Assembly (NCBI GenBank): GCA_964416665.1
Contig: CAYQFA010000018.1
Span: forward strand, 1 to 18,679
Origin: JAKAGE01 sp964416665
GTDB taxonomy: Bacteria; Patescibacteriota; Minisyncoccia; UBA6257; 2-01-FULL-56-20
DNA: 18,679 bases
Direction of reading: 5' to 3'
The notes below the pieces were generated by a model. It searched no databases, was not told the origin of the DNA, and worked only from the letters and a program-made list of their open reading frames with translations. The translations under genes and the position numbers were made by a program. Positions 8,521 through 16,345 of this stretch are shown here, piece by piece (position 1 is the first letter of the stretch; each line of letters starts with the position of its first letter).

Positions 8521-9906
8521 CTATTTTGTCGCTGCGGCGCTCACTTCTTCAACGCCGCCTTTCATGTAGAATGCCTCCTCCGGCTGACTGTCGTATTTGC
8601 CATCCAAAATATCGCGGAAGCTCTTGATGGTATCCTTAAGCGAAACATATTTACCCGCGATGCCGGTAAACTGCTCGCCGACGAAGAACGGCTGAGAGAG
8701 GAAGCGTTGGATCTTGCGCGCGCGGTACACGGTCTGGCGGTCGATCTCGGAAAGCTCTTCCATGCCAAGAATGGCAATGATGTCCTGCAATTCCTTGTAT
8801 CGCTGAAGTGTCTGCTGGACGCCTCGCGCCACCTCGTAATGCTCCTGACCGACGATCTTCGGATCGAGTGCGGTCGAGCTTGATGCGAGCGGATCAACAG
8901 CAGGATAAATACCGATCTCGGTGAGCGCACGCGAAAGCACGATCGTGGAATCCAAGTGCGAGAACGTGGTGGCCGGCGCCGGATCGGTGATGTCGTCCGC
9001 CGGAACGTAAATGGCCTGCACGGAAGTGATCGATCCTTTCGTGGTCGACGTGATGCGCTCCTGCAACTCCGCCATTTCCGACGCGAGCGTCGGTTGATAA
9101 CCTACCGCTGACGGCATGCGTCCAAGGAGTGTGGAAACCTCGGAACCTGCCTGCGAGTAACGGAAGATATTGTCGATGAAAAGCAGAATATTGCGTCCTT
9201 CCTCATCGCGGAAATATTCCGCCATCGCGAGCGCGGAAAGCGCCACGCGGGCGCGGGCGCCCGGCACCTCGTTCATCTGGCCGAACACAAGCGCGGTCTT
9301 ATCAATGACGCCCGACTCGACGAACTCATGATAAAGATCGTTGCCTTCGCGCGTGCGCTCGCCGACGCCGGCGAACACCGAGTATCCCCCGCCGACCTCG
9401 GCGACGTTGCGGATAAGCTCCTGGAGCAACACGGTCTTACCGACACCGGCGCCGCCGAACAATCCGACCTTACCTCCCTTGATGAACGGACAGATAAGAT
9501 CAATGACCTTGATGCCGGTCTCGAAGACCTCCGTCTTCGTTGACTGGTCCGTGAACTTCGGCGCGTCGCGGTGGATCGGCGAATATTTTTTGAACGGCAC
9601 TTTCGGCGTCGTGAGCGCATTGCCCATGACGTCAAAAATATTGCCGAGCGTCTCCTCGCCCACCGGTACTTCGATCATTCTGCCCATATCTTCGGCTTCG
9701 GCGCCGCGGTTCAGACCATCGGTCGGCGCCATTGAAATGGCACGGACCTTGCCCGGCTCCAAATGCTTCACCACCTCGGCGACGATCTCGCTTTTGCCAA
9801 GCTTGATCTTGATGGCGTTATAGATCGGCGGCAATTTGCTCTCTGCGCCGAAATCGATGTCCACGACCGGCCCGATGATCTGTGTGATTTTCCCTGTTTT
9901 TGCCAT
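8521..9906 (-). CDS. atpD: ATP synthase F1 beta subunit
   Basis: This is the catalytic subunit of F1. The 461-aa sequence has the N-terminal barrel (GKITQIIGPVVDIDF), Walker A GGAGVGKT (151-158), GERTREGNDL with the catalytic Glu, ILLFIDNIFRYSQAGSEVSTLLGRMPSAVGYQPTL (Walker B and the family signature), DDITDPAPATTFSHLD, and a C-terminal helical region with the conserved segment around YVSLKDTIKSF. Length and motifs are normal and all catalytic residues appear intact. It starts 14 nt after the atpG stop without a Shine-Dalgarno. Confidence 0.98.
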   Translation of the reverse strand: MAKTGKITQIIGPVVDIDFGAESKLPPIYNAIKIKLGKSEIVAEVVKHLEPGKVRAISMAPTDGLNRGAEAEDMGRMIEVPVGEETLGNIFDVMGNALTTPKVPFKKYSPIHRDAPKFTDQSTKTEVFETGIKVIDLICPFIKGGKVGLFGGAGVGKTVLLQELIRNVAEVGGGYSVFAGVGERTREGNDLYHEFVESGVIDKTALVFGQMNEVPGARARVALSALAMAEYFRDEEGRNILLFIDNIFRYSQAGSEVSTLLGRMPSAVGYQPTLASEMAELQERITSTTKGSITSVQAIYVPADDITDPAPATTFSHLDSTIVLSRALTEIGIYPAVDPLASSSTALDPKIVGQEHYEVARGVQQTLQRYKELQDIIAILGMEELSEIDRQTVYRARKIQRFLSQPFFVGEQFTGIAGKYVSLKDTIKSFRDILDGKYDSQPEEAFYMKGGVEEVSAAATK

Positions 9907-9920
9907 GTTGATATGAATTG

Positions 9921-10853
9921 TTATAGTGCCTGCGCGCCGGACGTGACTTCGATTATTTCACGGGTGATGGCCGCTTGGCGCGATTTATTATAGACCATCG
10001 TAAGCGATTCAGAAAGGTCGGAGGCGTTATCGGAAGCGTTCTTCATCGCAACGCGCCGAGCCGAGTGTTCGGAGGCGTTCGCCTCAAGGATGGCGTGATA
10101 GATGCGGATCTTGAGCAGCCGCGGCGCGAGCTCGGCAAGCACCTCTTTCGGCGATGGCTCGACAAGATGGTCCTTCATTTCACCGCCCAAGAACGTTTCC
10201 GATTTTGCGTACTCGGAATATTTTCCGGCGCGCGGGATCGTTTCTTCGATCGATTGCTTGATCGCGGCATAGCTGATCGGCAAAAATTCACGTGCGACGG
10301 GATCCTGGCGAAGTGCCGTCACGAAGGTCGTAAAGAATACGACCACGCTGTCAAAGTAGTGCCGCATATATCCGGAGATCAAAAAATCCGCGATCGGCTC
10401 GGTCTCCTCCGGCTTGGTGAAGTCACCCACGTGGTTGAACGAGGCGACCACATTCGCGCCGCGACGGTCCAAATAGCTCTTTGATTTCTGTCCGATGGCG
10501 ATGAAGGAATACTTGGGATCGTGGAGATCGATATTGTTCGCTTTCATATAATGTTCGAACTCCCTCACCACCGCACCATTGAACGATCCGGCCAGACCCT
10601 TGTCGGAGCTCATCAGGACGAACGCCGTTCTTTCGATCTTGCGCGCGCGAAGGATCTCGGGCAGCGGCACGTCTTTCAGACCGGACAAAACGCCAAGCAA
10701 CTGAAGCGCCGCGTAGGCGTATGGACGCGAATTCAGCGCGAGCTCCTGGCCACGGCGCATCTTCGTGGCGGACACGAGCTCCATCGCTTTCGTGATCTGC
10801 CCGATATTTTTGACGCTCTTCATGCGCCGCTTGAGACTTTGTCCTGATTCCAT
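9921..10853 (-). CDS. atpG: ATP synthase F1 gamma subunit
   Basis: Gamma is the central rotor shaft. The 310-aa protein starts MESGQSLKRRMKSVKNIGQITKAMELVSATKMRR, the typical N-terminal coiled-coil helix, and ends with its partner helix (MKNASDNASDLSESLTMVYNKSRQAAITREIIEVTSGAQAL). The middle Rossmann-like part includes VLMSSDKGLAGSFN. It is slightly longer than the usual 285-295 aa, mainly in the middle. It sits between atpA (18-nt gap) and atpD (14-nt gap), the standard order. Confidence 0.96.
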   Translation of the reverse strand: MESGQSLKRRMKSVKNIGQITKAMELVSATKMRRGQELALNSRPYAYAALQLLGVLSGLKDVPLPEILRARKIERTAFVLMSSDKGLAGSFNGAVVREFEHYMKANNIDLHDPKYSFIAIGQKSKSYLDRRGANVVASFNHVGDFTKPEETEPIADFLISGYMRHYFDSVVVFFTTFVTALRQDPVAREFLPISYAAIKQSIEETIPRAGKYSEYAKSETFLGGEMKDHLVEPSPKEVLAELAPRLLKIRIYHAILEANASEHSARRVAMKNASDNASDLSESLTMVYNKSRQAAITREIIEVTSGAQAL

Positions 10854-10871
10854 GTGCTATGATTGACGATT

Positions 10872-12398
10872 TTATTTTTGTAGGAAATGCTCGATGGCCT
10901 CTTTCAGTTTCGCTTCGATCTCCTCTTTGAACTCGCCGGTCTCGCGGATCGGTTTCAAAATGTCCTCCTCGTGCAATTTCTCGAGATTTTCGATGAGCGC
11001 GTTCTCGGTCTTTTTGATGTCCTCGACGGCGACCGATTCGAAATAGTTGTTCAGCACGGCGTAGAAGATACACACTTGTATCTCGAACGGGATCGGTGCG
11101 AGATCGTCCTGCTTCAAGATCTCGTTGATCTTCTGGCCCTGAAGGATCTTTTTGCGCGTGGCCTCGTCAACATCGGTGGCAAACTGCGCGAACGCCTGCA
11201 GCTCGCGGAACTGCGCGTGCGCCAGGCGGAGACGGCCGGCAACTTTCTTCATGGCTTTCGTTTGTGCCGCCGATCCCACGCGGGAGACCGAAATACCGAC
11301 GTTCAACGCCGGGCGCAGGCCCTGGTTGAAGAGATCGGTTTCCAGGAATATCTGTCCGTCGGTGATGGAAATGATATTGGTCGGGATGTATGCCGTCACG
11401 TCACCAAGTTGGGTCTCGACGATCGGCAACGCAGTAAGCGATCCGCCGCCTTTCTCTTTGGAGAGTTTTGCGGCGCGCTCCAATAGACGTGAGTGCAGAT
11501 AGAACACGTCGCCCGGATACGCCTCGCGGCCCGGCGGACGGCGGAGCAAGAGCGAGATCTGACGATAGGCCCACGCGTGTTTGGAAAGGTCGTCGTAAAT
11601 GATGAGCGCGTCCATGCCCTTGTCGCGGAAATATTCACCGATCGCACAGCCCGCATACGGCGCCAGATACCACATCGCCGCCGGCGAGGATGCGGATGCG
11701 GAAACGATGATGCTGTATTCCATCGCGCCGAATTTGCGGAGGGTCTCGGCGATCTTCACCACCTTTGACTGTTTCTGCCCGACCGCAACGTAGATGCAGA
11801 TCGGCGTACGGCGTCCCTTGTCGTTCTTCTGATTCAGGATCGCGTCGAGCGCGACGGCGGTCTTTCCCACCTGCCGGTCGCCGATGATGAGTTCGCGCTG
11901 TCCGCGGCCGATCGGGATCAATGCATCGATGGCCTTGATGCCGGTATGAAGCGGGGTGTTGACTCCCTCGCGTTCCAAAATGGATGGCGCGCGCGCCTCA
12001 AGCGGATTACGCTGGGGCGTCTCCCCTTTTTTGAAGAGGTCTCCCAATCCGTCGATAGGAGCTCCCAACGGGTCGACGACGCGGCCGATCAGCCCGTCGC
12101 CGACGGCGATCGAAAGGATCTCGCCGGTACGACGCACGGTATCGCCGACCTCAATGGATAAAAAGTCGCCGAGCACCAAAGCGCCGATCGATTCTTCCTC
12201 CAAATTGAGCGCCAACGCCGCGCGATCGCCCTTTGAACTTTCGATGATGATGATCTCCTGGCTCACCGCATTGCGCAGGCCGAGTATCTTCACAATGCCG
12301 TCGCCGACCTCAATGACGCGGCCCACCTCCTGCCACTCGGGCTTCTCTTTATATCCCTCGATCTCCCTCTTTAGTTTTTCTATGATGTCATATGCCAT
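10872..12398 (-). CDS. atpA: ATP synthase F1 alpha subunit
   Basis: Alpha is the non-catalytic nucleotide-binding subunit of F1. It carries EVGRVIEVGDGIVKILGL, Walker A GDRQVGKT, VSASASSPAAMWYLAPYAGCAIGEYFRDKG, ALIIYDDLSKHAWAYRQISLLLRRPPGREAYPGDVFYLHSRLLERAA (family signature) and ISVSRVGSAAQ with the arginine finger. I chose the ATG at 12398 (MAYDIIEKLKREIEG, 508 aa) because it fits family N-termini. An in-frame ATG at 12419 adds seven residues (MTETKKL), but it lies inside the terminal repeat of the REP-like element at 12413-12471. Neither start has a Shine-Dalgarno. The gene is otherwise normal in length. Confidence 0.97.
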   Translation of the reverse strand: MAYDIIEKLKREIEGYKEKPEWQEVGRVIEVGDGIVKILGLRNAVSQEIIIIESSKGDRAALALNLEEESIGALVLGDFLSIEVGDTVRRTGEILSIAVGDGLIGRVVDPLGAPIDGLGDLFKKGETPQRNPLEARAPSILEREGVNTPLHTGIKAIDALIPIGRGQRELIIGDRQVGKTAVALDAILNQKNDKGRRTPICIYVAVGQKQSKVVKIAETLRKFGAMEYSIIVSASASSPAAMWYLAPYAGCAIGEYFRDKGMDALIIYDDLSKHAWAYRQISLLLRRPPGREAYPGDVFYLHSRLLERAAKLSKEKGGGSLTALPIVETQLGDVTAYIPTNIISITDGQIFLETDLFNQGLRPALNVGISVSRVGSAAQTKAMKKVAGRLRLAHAQFRELQAFAQFATDVDEATRKKILQGQKINEILKQDDLAPIPFEIQVCIFYAVLNNYFESVAVEDIKKTENALIENLEKLHEEDILKPIRETGEFKEEIEAKLKEAIEHFLQK

Positions 12399-12412
12399 AA
12401 GTTTTTTTGTTT

Positions 12413-12471
12413 CTGTCATTCCGAACTTTGCGAGGAATCTCCGCCATCCTTCACATTGTTTCGAATGACAG
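12413..12471. repeat. REP-like palindromic element within the atp operon
   Basis: The ends CTGTCATTCCGAA (12413-12425) and TTCGAATGACAG (12460-12471) are inverted repeats differing by one extra C, and the left part continues into GCGAGGAATCT. This matches a dispersed-repeat style that I recall from many bacterial genomes (GTCATTCCGA...GAGGAATCT). It occupies nearly all of the gap between atpH and atpA and would fold into a hairpin within the operon mRNA. Confidence 0.65.
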
Positions 12472-12481
12472 CAACGTTATT

Positions 12482-12871
12482 TCATTGCAATACTCCGAAT
12501 ACGTTATCCAATTTGCGCCGCAGCGATGCATCGAATTGCATCTCGTCGTTCGCCGTGATCTTGATGCCGGCGATGAGCGCAGGATCTATCTTCTCCACGA
12601 TCGCGTCACCGGATCGTGCGATCGCCGCGACAAGCGATTTCGCATTGGCGTCAAGGCCGCGGGCCGATTCGACGACCAGCCTCCGCGTCTTGCTGCGGAT
12701 GCGCATCATCCGATCGGCTTCGTCGAGGATCTTGGGAAGACGCGCCTCATCGCCACCCCTCCGTACAAGCGCCAAAAAGTTCTTTGCCATTACCTCCTCG
12801 CTCTCCGCTCCCTTCGCTGCGACCAACGCCTCAACGAACGCTTTTGCATATGTATTCGTTGAATATCTCAT
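12482..12871 (-). CDS. atpH: ATP synthase F1 delta subunit, short
   Basis: Delta is the peripheral-stalk subunit joining F1 alpha to the b subunits. The 129-aa protein starts like the family (MRYSTNTYAKAFVEAL) and ends with the conserved C-terminal block IDPALIAGIKITANDEMQFDASLRRKLDNV. Typical delta is about 175-180 aa, so some 50 residues are missing, chiefly from the N-terminal helical bundle and linker. The ATG overlaps the atpF stop by four bases (ATGA). Assignment rests on the termini and on operon position, and is firm. Confidence 0.9.
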   Translation of the reverse strand: MRYSTNTYAKAFVEALVAAKGAESEEVMAKNFLALVRRGGDEARLPKILDEADRMMRIRSKTRRLVVESARGLDANAKSLVAAIARSGDAIVEKIDPALIAGIKITANDEMQFDASLRRKLDNVFGVLQ

Positions 12872-13371
12872 GCTGATTTCTTGATATCCTGGACCGCACG
12901 CGCGATGAGCGCATCGTCGATCATGGCGGGTGAAAGTTCGACGGTCCTTTCAATGGCAGCGCGCACGAACTGCGCGGCTTCGCGCTCCGTGGCACGATGC
13001 GACTCCTCCTCTTGAGCGCGCAAGCGGACCTCGGCGCTCTTCATCGCCTCTTCTTCGTGTTGCTTGGCGACGGCAAGAAGTTTTGCCTCGAGCTCCTTTG
13101 CATCCGTTTCGGTCTTTTTGAGGATACCGAGCGCATGCGCTTCCGCCTCCTTTATCTTCGTTTTACCGATGACGTCAACCTCATGTAAACGCCGGTCGGC
13201 TTCGGCGGTCTTCAACAATCCCTGCTCTATTTTATCGCGCCGATCGTGCAGTAATTTTAATACCGGCTTATACACAAAAATACGCAGCACGATCAAAAGC
13301 AACGCAAAATTGACCGCCTGACTCAGCAGGAGCTGCCAATTGATGCCTAACTGATCCACTAATTGTTGCAT
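12868..13371 (-). CDS. atpF: ATP synthase Fo b subunit
   Basis: Subunit b is the membrane-anchored peripheral stalk. The 167-aa protein has an N-terminal transmembrane helix (about 11-34, NWQLLLSQAVNFALLLIVLRIFVYKP) and then a long charged coiled coil (about 40-150), the expected architecture and length. It lies between atpE (36-nt gap) and atpH (ATGA overlap). It ends in TGA, one of the stops showing that UGA is not recoded here. Confidence 0.95.
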   Translation of the reverse strand: MQQLVDQLGINWQLLLSQAVNFALLLIVLRIFVYKPVLKLLHDRRDKIEQGLLKTAEADRRLHEVDVIGKTKIKEAEAHALGILKKTETDAKELEAKLLAVAKQHEEEAMKSAEVRLRAQEEESHRATEREAAQFVRAAIERTVELSPAMIDDALIARAVQDIKKSA

Positions 13372-13407
13372 ATGATTTTTTGTGAAAATAATTACTGCAC
13401 GATACGA

Positions 13408-13638
13408 CTATGCGACGAACTTTACGATGAGCGCGATAACGAGCGCGTAAATGGCGACTGCTTCCGCAAATGCGATGGCAAGGATCGCCATGGTCTGCAC
13501 CTTGGACGACGCTTCCGGATTCCTTCCTATCGCCTCGACCGATTTGGAACCGATCCATCCGATCGCGAGACCGGGACCGAGGGTACCGAATCCCATCACG
13601 AGCGCAGTGGCAAGGAGCCTCATACTGTTAGCATCCAT
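13408..13638 (-). CDS. atpE: ATP synthase Fo c subunit (probably H+-type)
   Basis: This is the rotor-ring proteolipid: 76 aa in two transmembrane hairpin helices (about 7-37 and 47-75) with the cytoplasmic loop RNPE (39-42). The ion-binding carboxylate is Glu59 in AIAFAEAVAIYALV. Na+-coupled c subunits usually carry Gln in helix 1 and Glu-Ser/Thr in helix 2; here the matching positions are Ile (in GPGLAIG) and Ala after Glu59, favouring protons. An internal ATG (MRLL) is possible, but the full MDANSMRLL fits the family better. No Shine-Dalgarno. Confidence 0.95.
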   Translation of the reverse strand: MDANSMRLLATALVMGFGTLGPGLAIGWIGSKSVEAIGRNPEASSKVQTMAILAIAFAEAVAIYALVIALIVKFVA

Positions 13639-13695
13639 AATGATTGTTTAATAGTGTTTTAATAATTGCTTTCTCCGACCTTTTCCTTCGCGGCA

Positions 13696-14442
13696 TCAGT
13701 GACCCGCCTCCTCGCCTTCGTGAGGAGTGATCGCTAATGCAACGAATACCAATGTAAGCATCCCGAAAATGAATGCTTGGATGAATCCGACGAATATTTC
13801 CAAAAACATAAATGGCAACGGAACGAGATATGGCACAAGGAGTGCCATGATCGCGAGCAGTACCTCGCCGGCGAACACGTTGCCGAAAAGACGGAACGTG
13901 AACGAGATAATTCTAGCAAATTCAGAAATAAGCTCAAGTATGCCCACGAAAAACTTGATCGGACTGGAAAAATTGAAAAAAACCGAGACGCGTTCGCGCA
14001 ACCCGATAACGGAAACCGCGAACACGTTCACCATCGTGACGGCGATGAGCGCAAGCGCGAGCGTGAGATTGAGGTCGCTCGCGGGCGAGCGAAGCAGGGG
14101 CACCGCGGCCGCTCCGTGTCCGATCATCACCGATCCCACACCCGGAATAAGCCCGAACCAGTTCGAAAAGAGTATGAAGATAAAAATGGTGAATACGAAT
14201 GGGAGATATTTTTCCGATTCTTTCCTGTCCCCGAGCACCGTGTCCATGAGACCCAGAGCGCCTTCGATCATCACCTCGGCGACGTTTTGCAGCATTCCAG
14301 GGACCATTTTGAGCTTGTTGCGAAGCGTGATCGCGAGCGCGGACAGTAATACCAAAACAATGAACGCCAACAGCATCGCGTTGGTGACCGCAAAATTTCC
14401 GATATGAAAAACGTCCTCAGCGCTTAGGGAAATATTCAACAT
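13696..14442 (-). CDS. atpB: ATP synthase Fo a subunit
   Basis: Subunit a is the stator ion-channel subunit. The 248-aa multi-pass membrane protein has the essential arginine in SFTFRLFGNVFAGE (Arg184), the conserved NWFGLIPG loop (94-101), and a C-terminal helix pair (GFIQAFIFGMLTLVFVALAI) ending in a short His/Glu tail. It opens the atp operon. I see no atpI/atpZ upstream; the preceding gene is the CAP protein, and the atpB promoter overlaps the 3' end of that gene. Confidence 0.96.
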   Translation of the reverse strand: MLNISLSAEDVFHIGNFAVTNAMLLAFIVLVLLSALAITLRNKLKMVPGMLQNVAEVMIEGALGLMDTVLGDRKESEKYLPFVFTIFIFILFSNWFGLIPGVGSVMIGHGAAAVPLLRSPASDLNLTLALALIAVTMVNVFAVSVIGLRERVSVFFNFSSPIKFFVGILELISEFARIISFTFRLFGNVFAGEVLLAIMALLVPYLVPLPFMFLEIFVGFIQAFIFGMLTLVFVALAITPHEGEEAGH

Positions 14443-14450
14443 ACCCCGGT

Positions 14451-14479
14451 ATGATAACAGAAAAAATATTATCCCTCAA
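14451..14479 (-). promoter_or_regulatory. Promoter of the atp operon, near-leaderless
   Basis: TATCAT (14451-14456, 5 of 6) with an upstream TGT (extended -10) and TTGAGG (14474-14479, 4 of 6) at a 17-bp spacing. The -10 ends 8 nt before the atpB ATG, so the leader would be 0-2 nt. The -35 overlaps the last codons of the CAP gene. Confidence 0.55.
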
Positions 14480-15416
14480 GGCACTGGTTAAAAACGCTCA
14501 CCTCCGCGTTATATTGCCCGACCTCGGCCTTCGTCTGACCGCTCAGATCGTTATATTGCCCCACTAAGGCGTTATACTGCTCAACCTCCTGATTATAAGT
14601 ACTGCCCGATTGCGGCTGGGTGGCCTCAATGCCCGCCTTCTCGGTTTGTAGCTGGTTGCTCCTTCGGGAAAGTTCTATCTCAGCCGCATCGATCGTGGCC
14701 CGGAGGACGGCATCGGGCGCGGCGCAGTCCGACGATGGCTTACCGAAGACCTGCACCGCGATCCAGACATCTTTTCCTTGGAGCGTTCCCTCCCGCACCG
14801 CAACGCCGATCTGATCATAGTGCGTGTTCAAAATATTGGCGCGGTGACCGGGGCTGTTCATCCACGCGGCAACGACGCCGGCGTTGCCGTTAAAGATCCC
14901 TTCCGCAAGATTTTCCCCAAGCGCCAGATGGGTGTATCCGACGCTCGACGCCACCGTTTCCGCGCTTGCGCCGGTCGGCGAAACGTGCGCAAAATATTGG
15001 TTCTCGAACATGTCATCAAGCCGCAACACGGCGACATCATCGAGCGTCGGGTTTTCCATGAGCGGCGGAAGGTTGTTCTGCTGGCGCTGTTCATTCGTGT
15101 CCGCGATCACTCCCGCGCTCGTGAGCTTCGCATTCTTTTTCGAGGTATTCGTGAAAAGCGGAGGGAGCGGCGCAGGATACGAAGAAAAATTCCCGCCGAT
15201 CTCATTGGCGATGGAGGTTCCCAGCGAGGTAATGTTAGCAAATGGCAGTGATGATATATGCTCGATCCACCACAGGACACCAACGGCAAGAACGACGCCG
15301 ACGATAAGCGTCGTCAGATTGCGCTTCGCCCGCCTTTTGCGTGCTACGGCAACGTCTTCCTTGGGGGATGCCGGCAGAGGCACCGGAGGTATCGGCGGAA
15401 GATCAGATGCTTCCAT
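14469..15416 (-). CDS. Membrane-anchored CAP/SCP-domain protein with C-terminal heptad repeats
   Basis: The 315-aa protein has a Pro-rich cytoplasmic N-terminus, a basic patch (RKRRAKR, 26-32), one transmembrane anchor (about 34-51), then an extracytoplasmic CAP domain (about 95-227). The CAP residues are present: H144 in YFAHVSP, E168 in GENLAEG, and H191 in SPGHRANIL. After it come a helical region and near-exact heptads with Gln/Tyr-Asn at fixed positions (273-307: TYNQEVE, QYNALVG, QYNDLSG, QTKAEVG, QYNAEVS). Cys231 and Cys312 could form a disulfide closing this region. Bacterial CAP proteins are secreted and of mostly unknown function. The gene starts 9 nt after ftsX, so it is probably made with FtsEX; a role at the division site is my inference. 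Confidence 0.9.
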   Translation of the reverse strand: MEASDLPPIPPVPLPASPKEDVAVARKRRAKRNLTTLIVGVVLAVGVLWWIEHISSLPFANITSLGTSIANEIGGNFSSYPAPLPPLFTNTSKKNAKLTSAGVIADTNEQRQQNNLPPLMENPTLDDVAVLRLDDMFENQYFAHVSPTGASAETVASSVGYTHLALGENLAEGIFNGNAGVVAAWMNSPGHRANILNTHYDQIGVAVREGTLQGKDVWIAVQVFGKPSSDCAAPDAVLRATIDAAEIELSRRSNQLQTEKAGIEATQPQSGSTYNQEVEQYNALVGQYNDLSGQTKAEVGQYNAEVSVFNQCLEG

Positions 15417-15425
15417 GTTGGTGCG

Positions 15426-16334
15426 TTAGTTCTTTAGATAACGACGCACCGCCCAAAAACTCGAAAGACTTCCGATGACAACGCCGAAAAGCAACTGGTA
15501 GAGGAAGAGCTGGAGAATGTGGGTGTAAAAATATTGGAAAAGATTGAGCCCCGGAATGAACTCGTTAAGGTAGGGCGAAAGAAAATAGCATGCAGGGGTC
15601 ACGATGATAACACTGAACACCGCCGCGATGCCGCCCCAGAAGAGGCCCTCAACGACGTACGGCCCGCGCACCAAGCTGTTTGACGCGCCTACCACGCGCA
15701 TGATGCCGATCTCATCGCGGTTTGAATAAATGGCCAGGCGAATAGTGTTGTACACCACGAGTCCCGCAACGAGCGCGAGGAATATCGTCACCAACCAGCC
15801 GCCCGTTTCAACATCGCGCACGATCGTCGCCAGGCGATTGATGACGTCCTGGTTCTGCGTGTAGCTGATGGAATCAATGTACGAAGCAAGGTTGGGCGAA
15901 CTCAGATAATCGTTGATCGCGCCGTACTGGCTCGGATCTTTCGCTTTGATATTGAGCGAGGCCTCAAGCGGATTCGTATCAAGTTCGTTGACCACCTGGC
16001 TAATCACCGGATCGTTCGCATGATTCTGCTGGAACGTCGCAAGCGCCTGGTCGCGCGAAATATAATCGACGCTCTGCACCTGCGATAGTCCCTCGAGCGA
16101 CTGCTGGATGTTCAATATCTCGTCCTCGGAAGTGGTGGTGTTGAAATACACACTGATGTCGATCTTGTCCTGGATCGAATCCGCGGCGGCGCGGGTGACG
16201 ACGCCGAACATGATGAGCCCGAGCGAGACAATGAGCGAAAGTGTCATGATCACGATCGTCGCCGTCGAGAGCCAGCCGTTACGCCAGAAGTTTTTCACGC
16301 CGAAATGGAAAATTCTTGAAATAATGGTGAACAT
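15426..16334 (-). CDS. ftsX: Cell division protein FtsX
   Basis: FtsX is the membrane partner of FtsE; FtsEX couples ATP hydrolysis to peptidoglycan hydrolase activation at the division septum. The 302-aa protein has four transmembrane helices (about 22-46, 178-201, 228-252 and 271-294). A large extracytoplasmic loop (about 50-170) is where hydrolase partners or adaptors bind in known systems. The conserved segment NRDEIGIMRVVGAS lies between helices 2 and 3. It starts 11 nt after the ftsE stop and is followed 9 nt later by the CAP gene. Length and topology are standard. Confidence 0.95.
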   Translation of the reverse strand: MFTIISRIFHFGVKNFWRNGWLSTATIVIMTLSLIVSLGLIMFGVVTRAAADSIQDKIDISVYFNTTTSEDEILNIQQSLEGLSQVQSVDYISRDQALATFQQNHANDPVISQVVNELDTNPLEASLNIKAKDPSQYGAINDYLSSPNLASYIDSISYTQNQDVINRLATIVRDVETGGWLVTIFLALVAGLVVYNTIRLAIYSNRDEIGIMRVVGASNSLVRGPYVVEGLFWGGIAAVFSVIIVTPACYFLSPYLNEFIPGLNLFQYFYTHILQLFLYQLLFGVVIGSLSSFWAVRRYLKN

Positions 16335-16345
16335 GTTTTATTAGA

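Noticed and set aside
13408..13638. Sodium-coupled c subunit
   Set aside because: Ile and Ala occupy the positions where Gln and Ser/Thr would bind Na+; only the carboxylate Glu59 is present.
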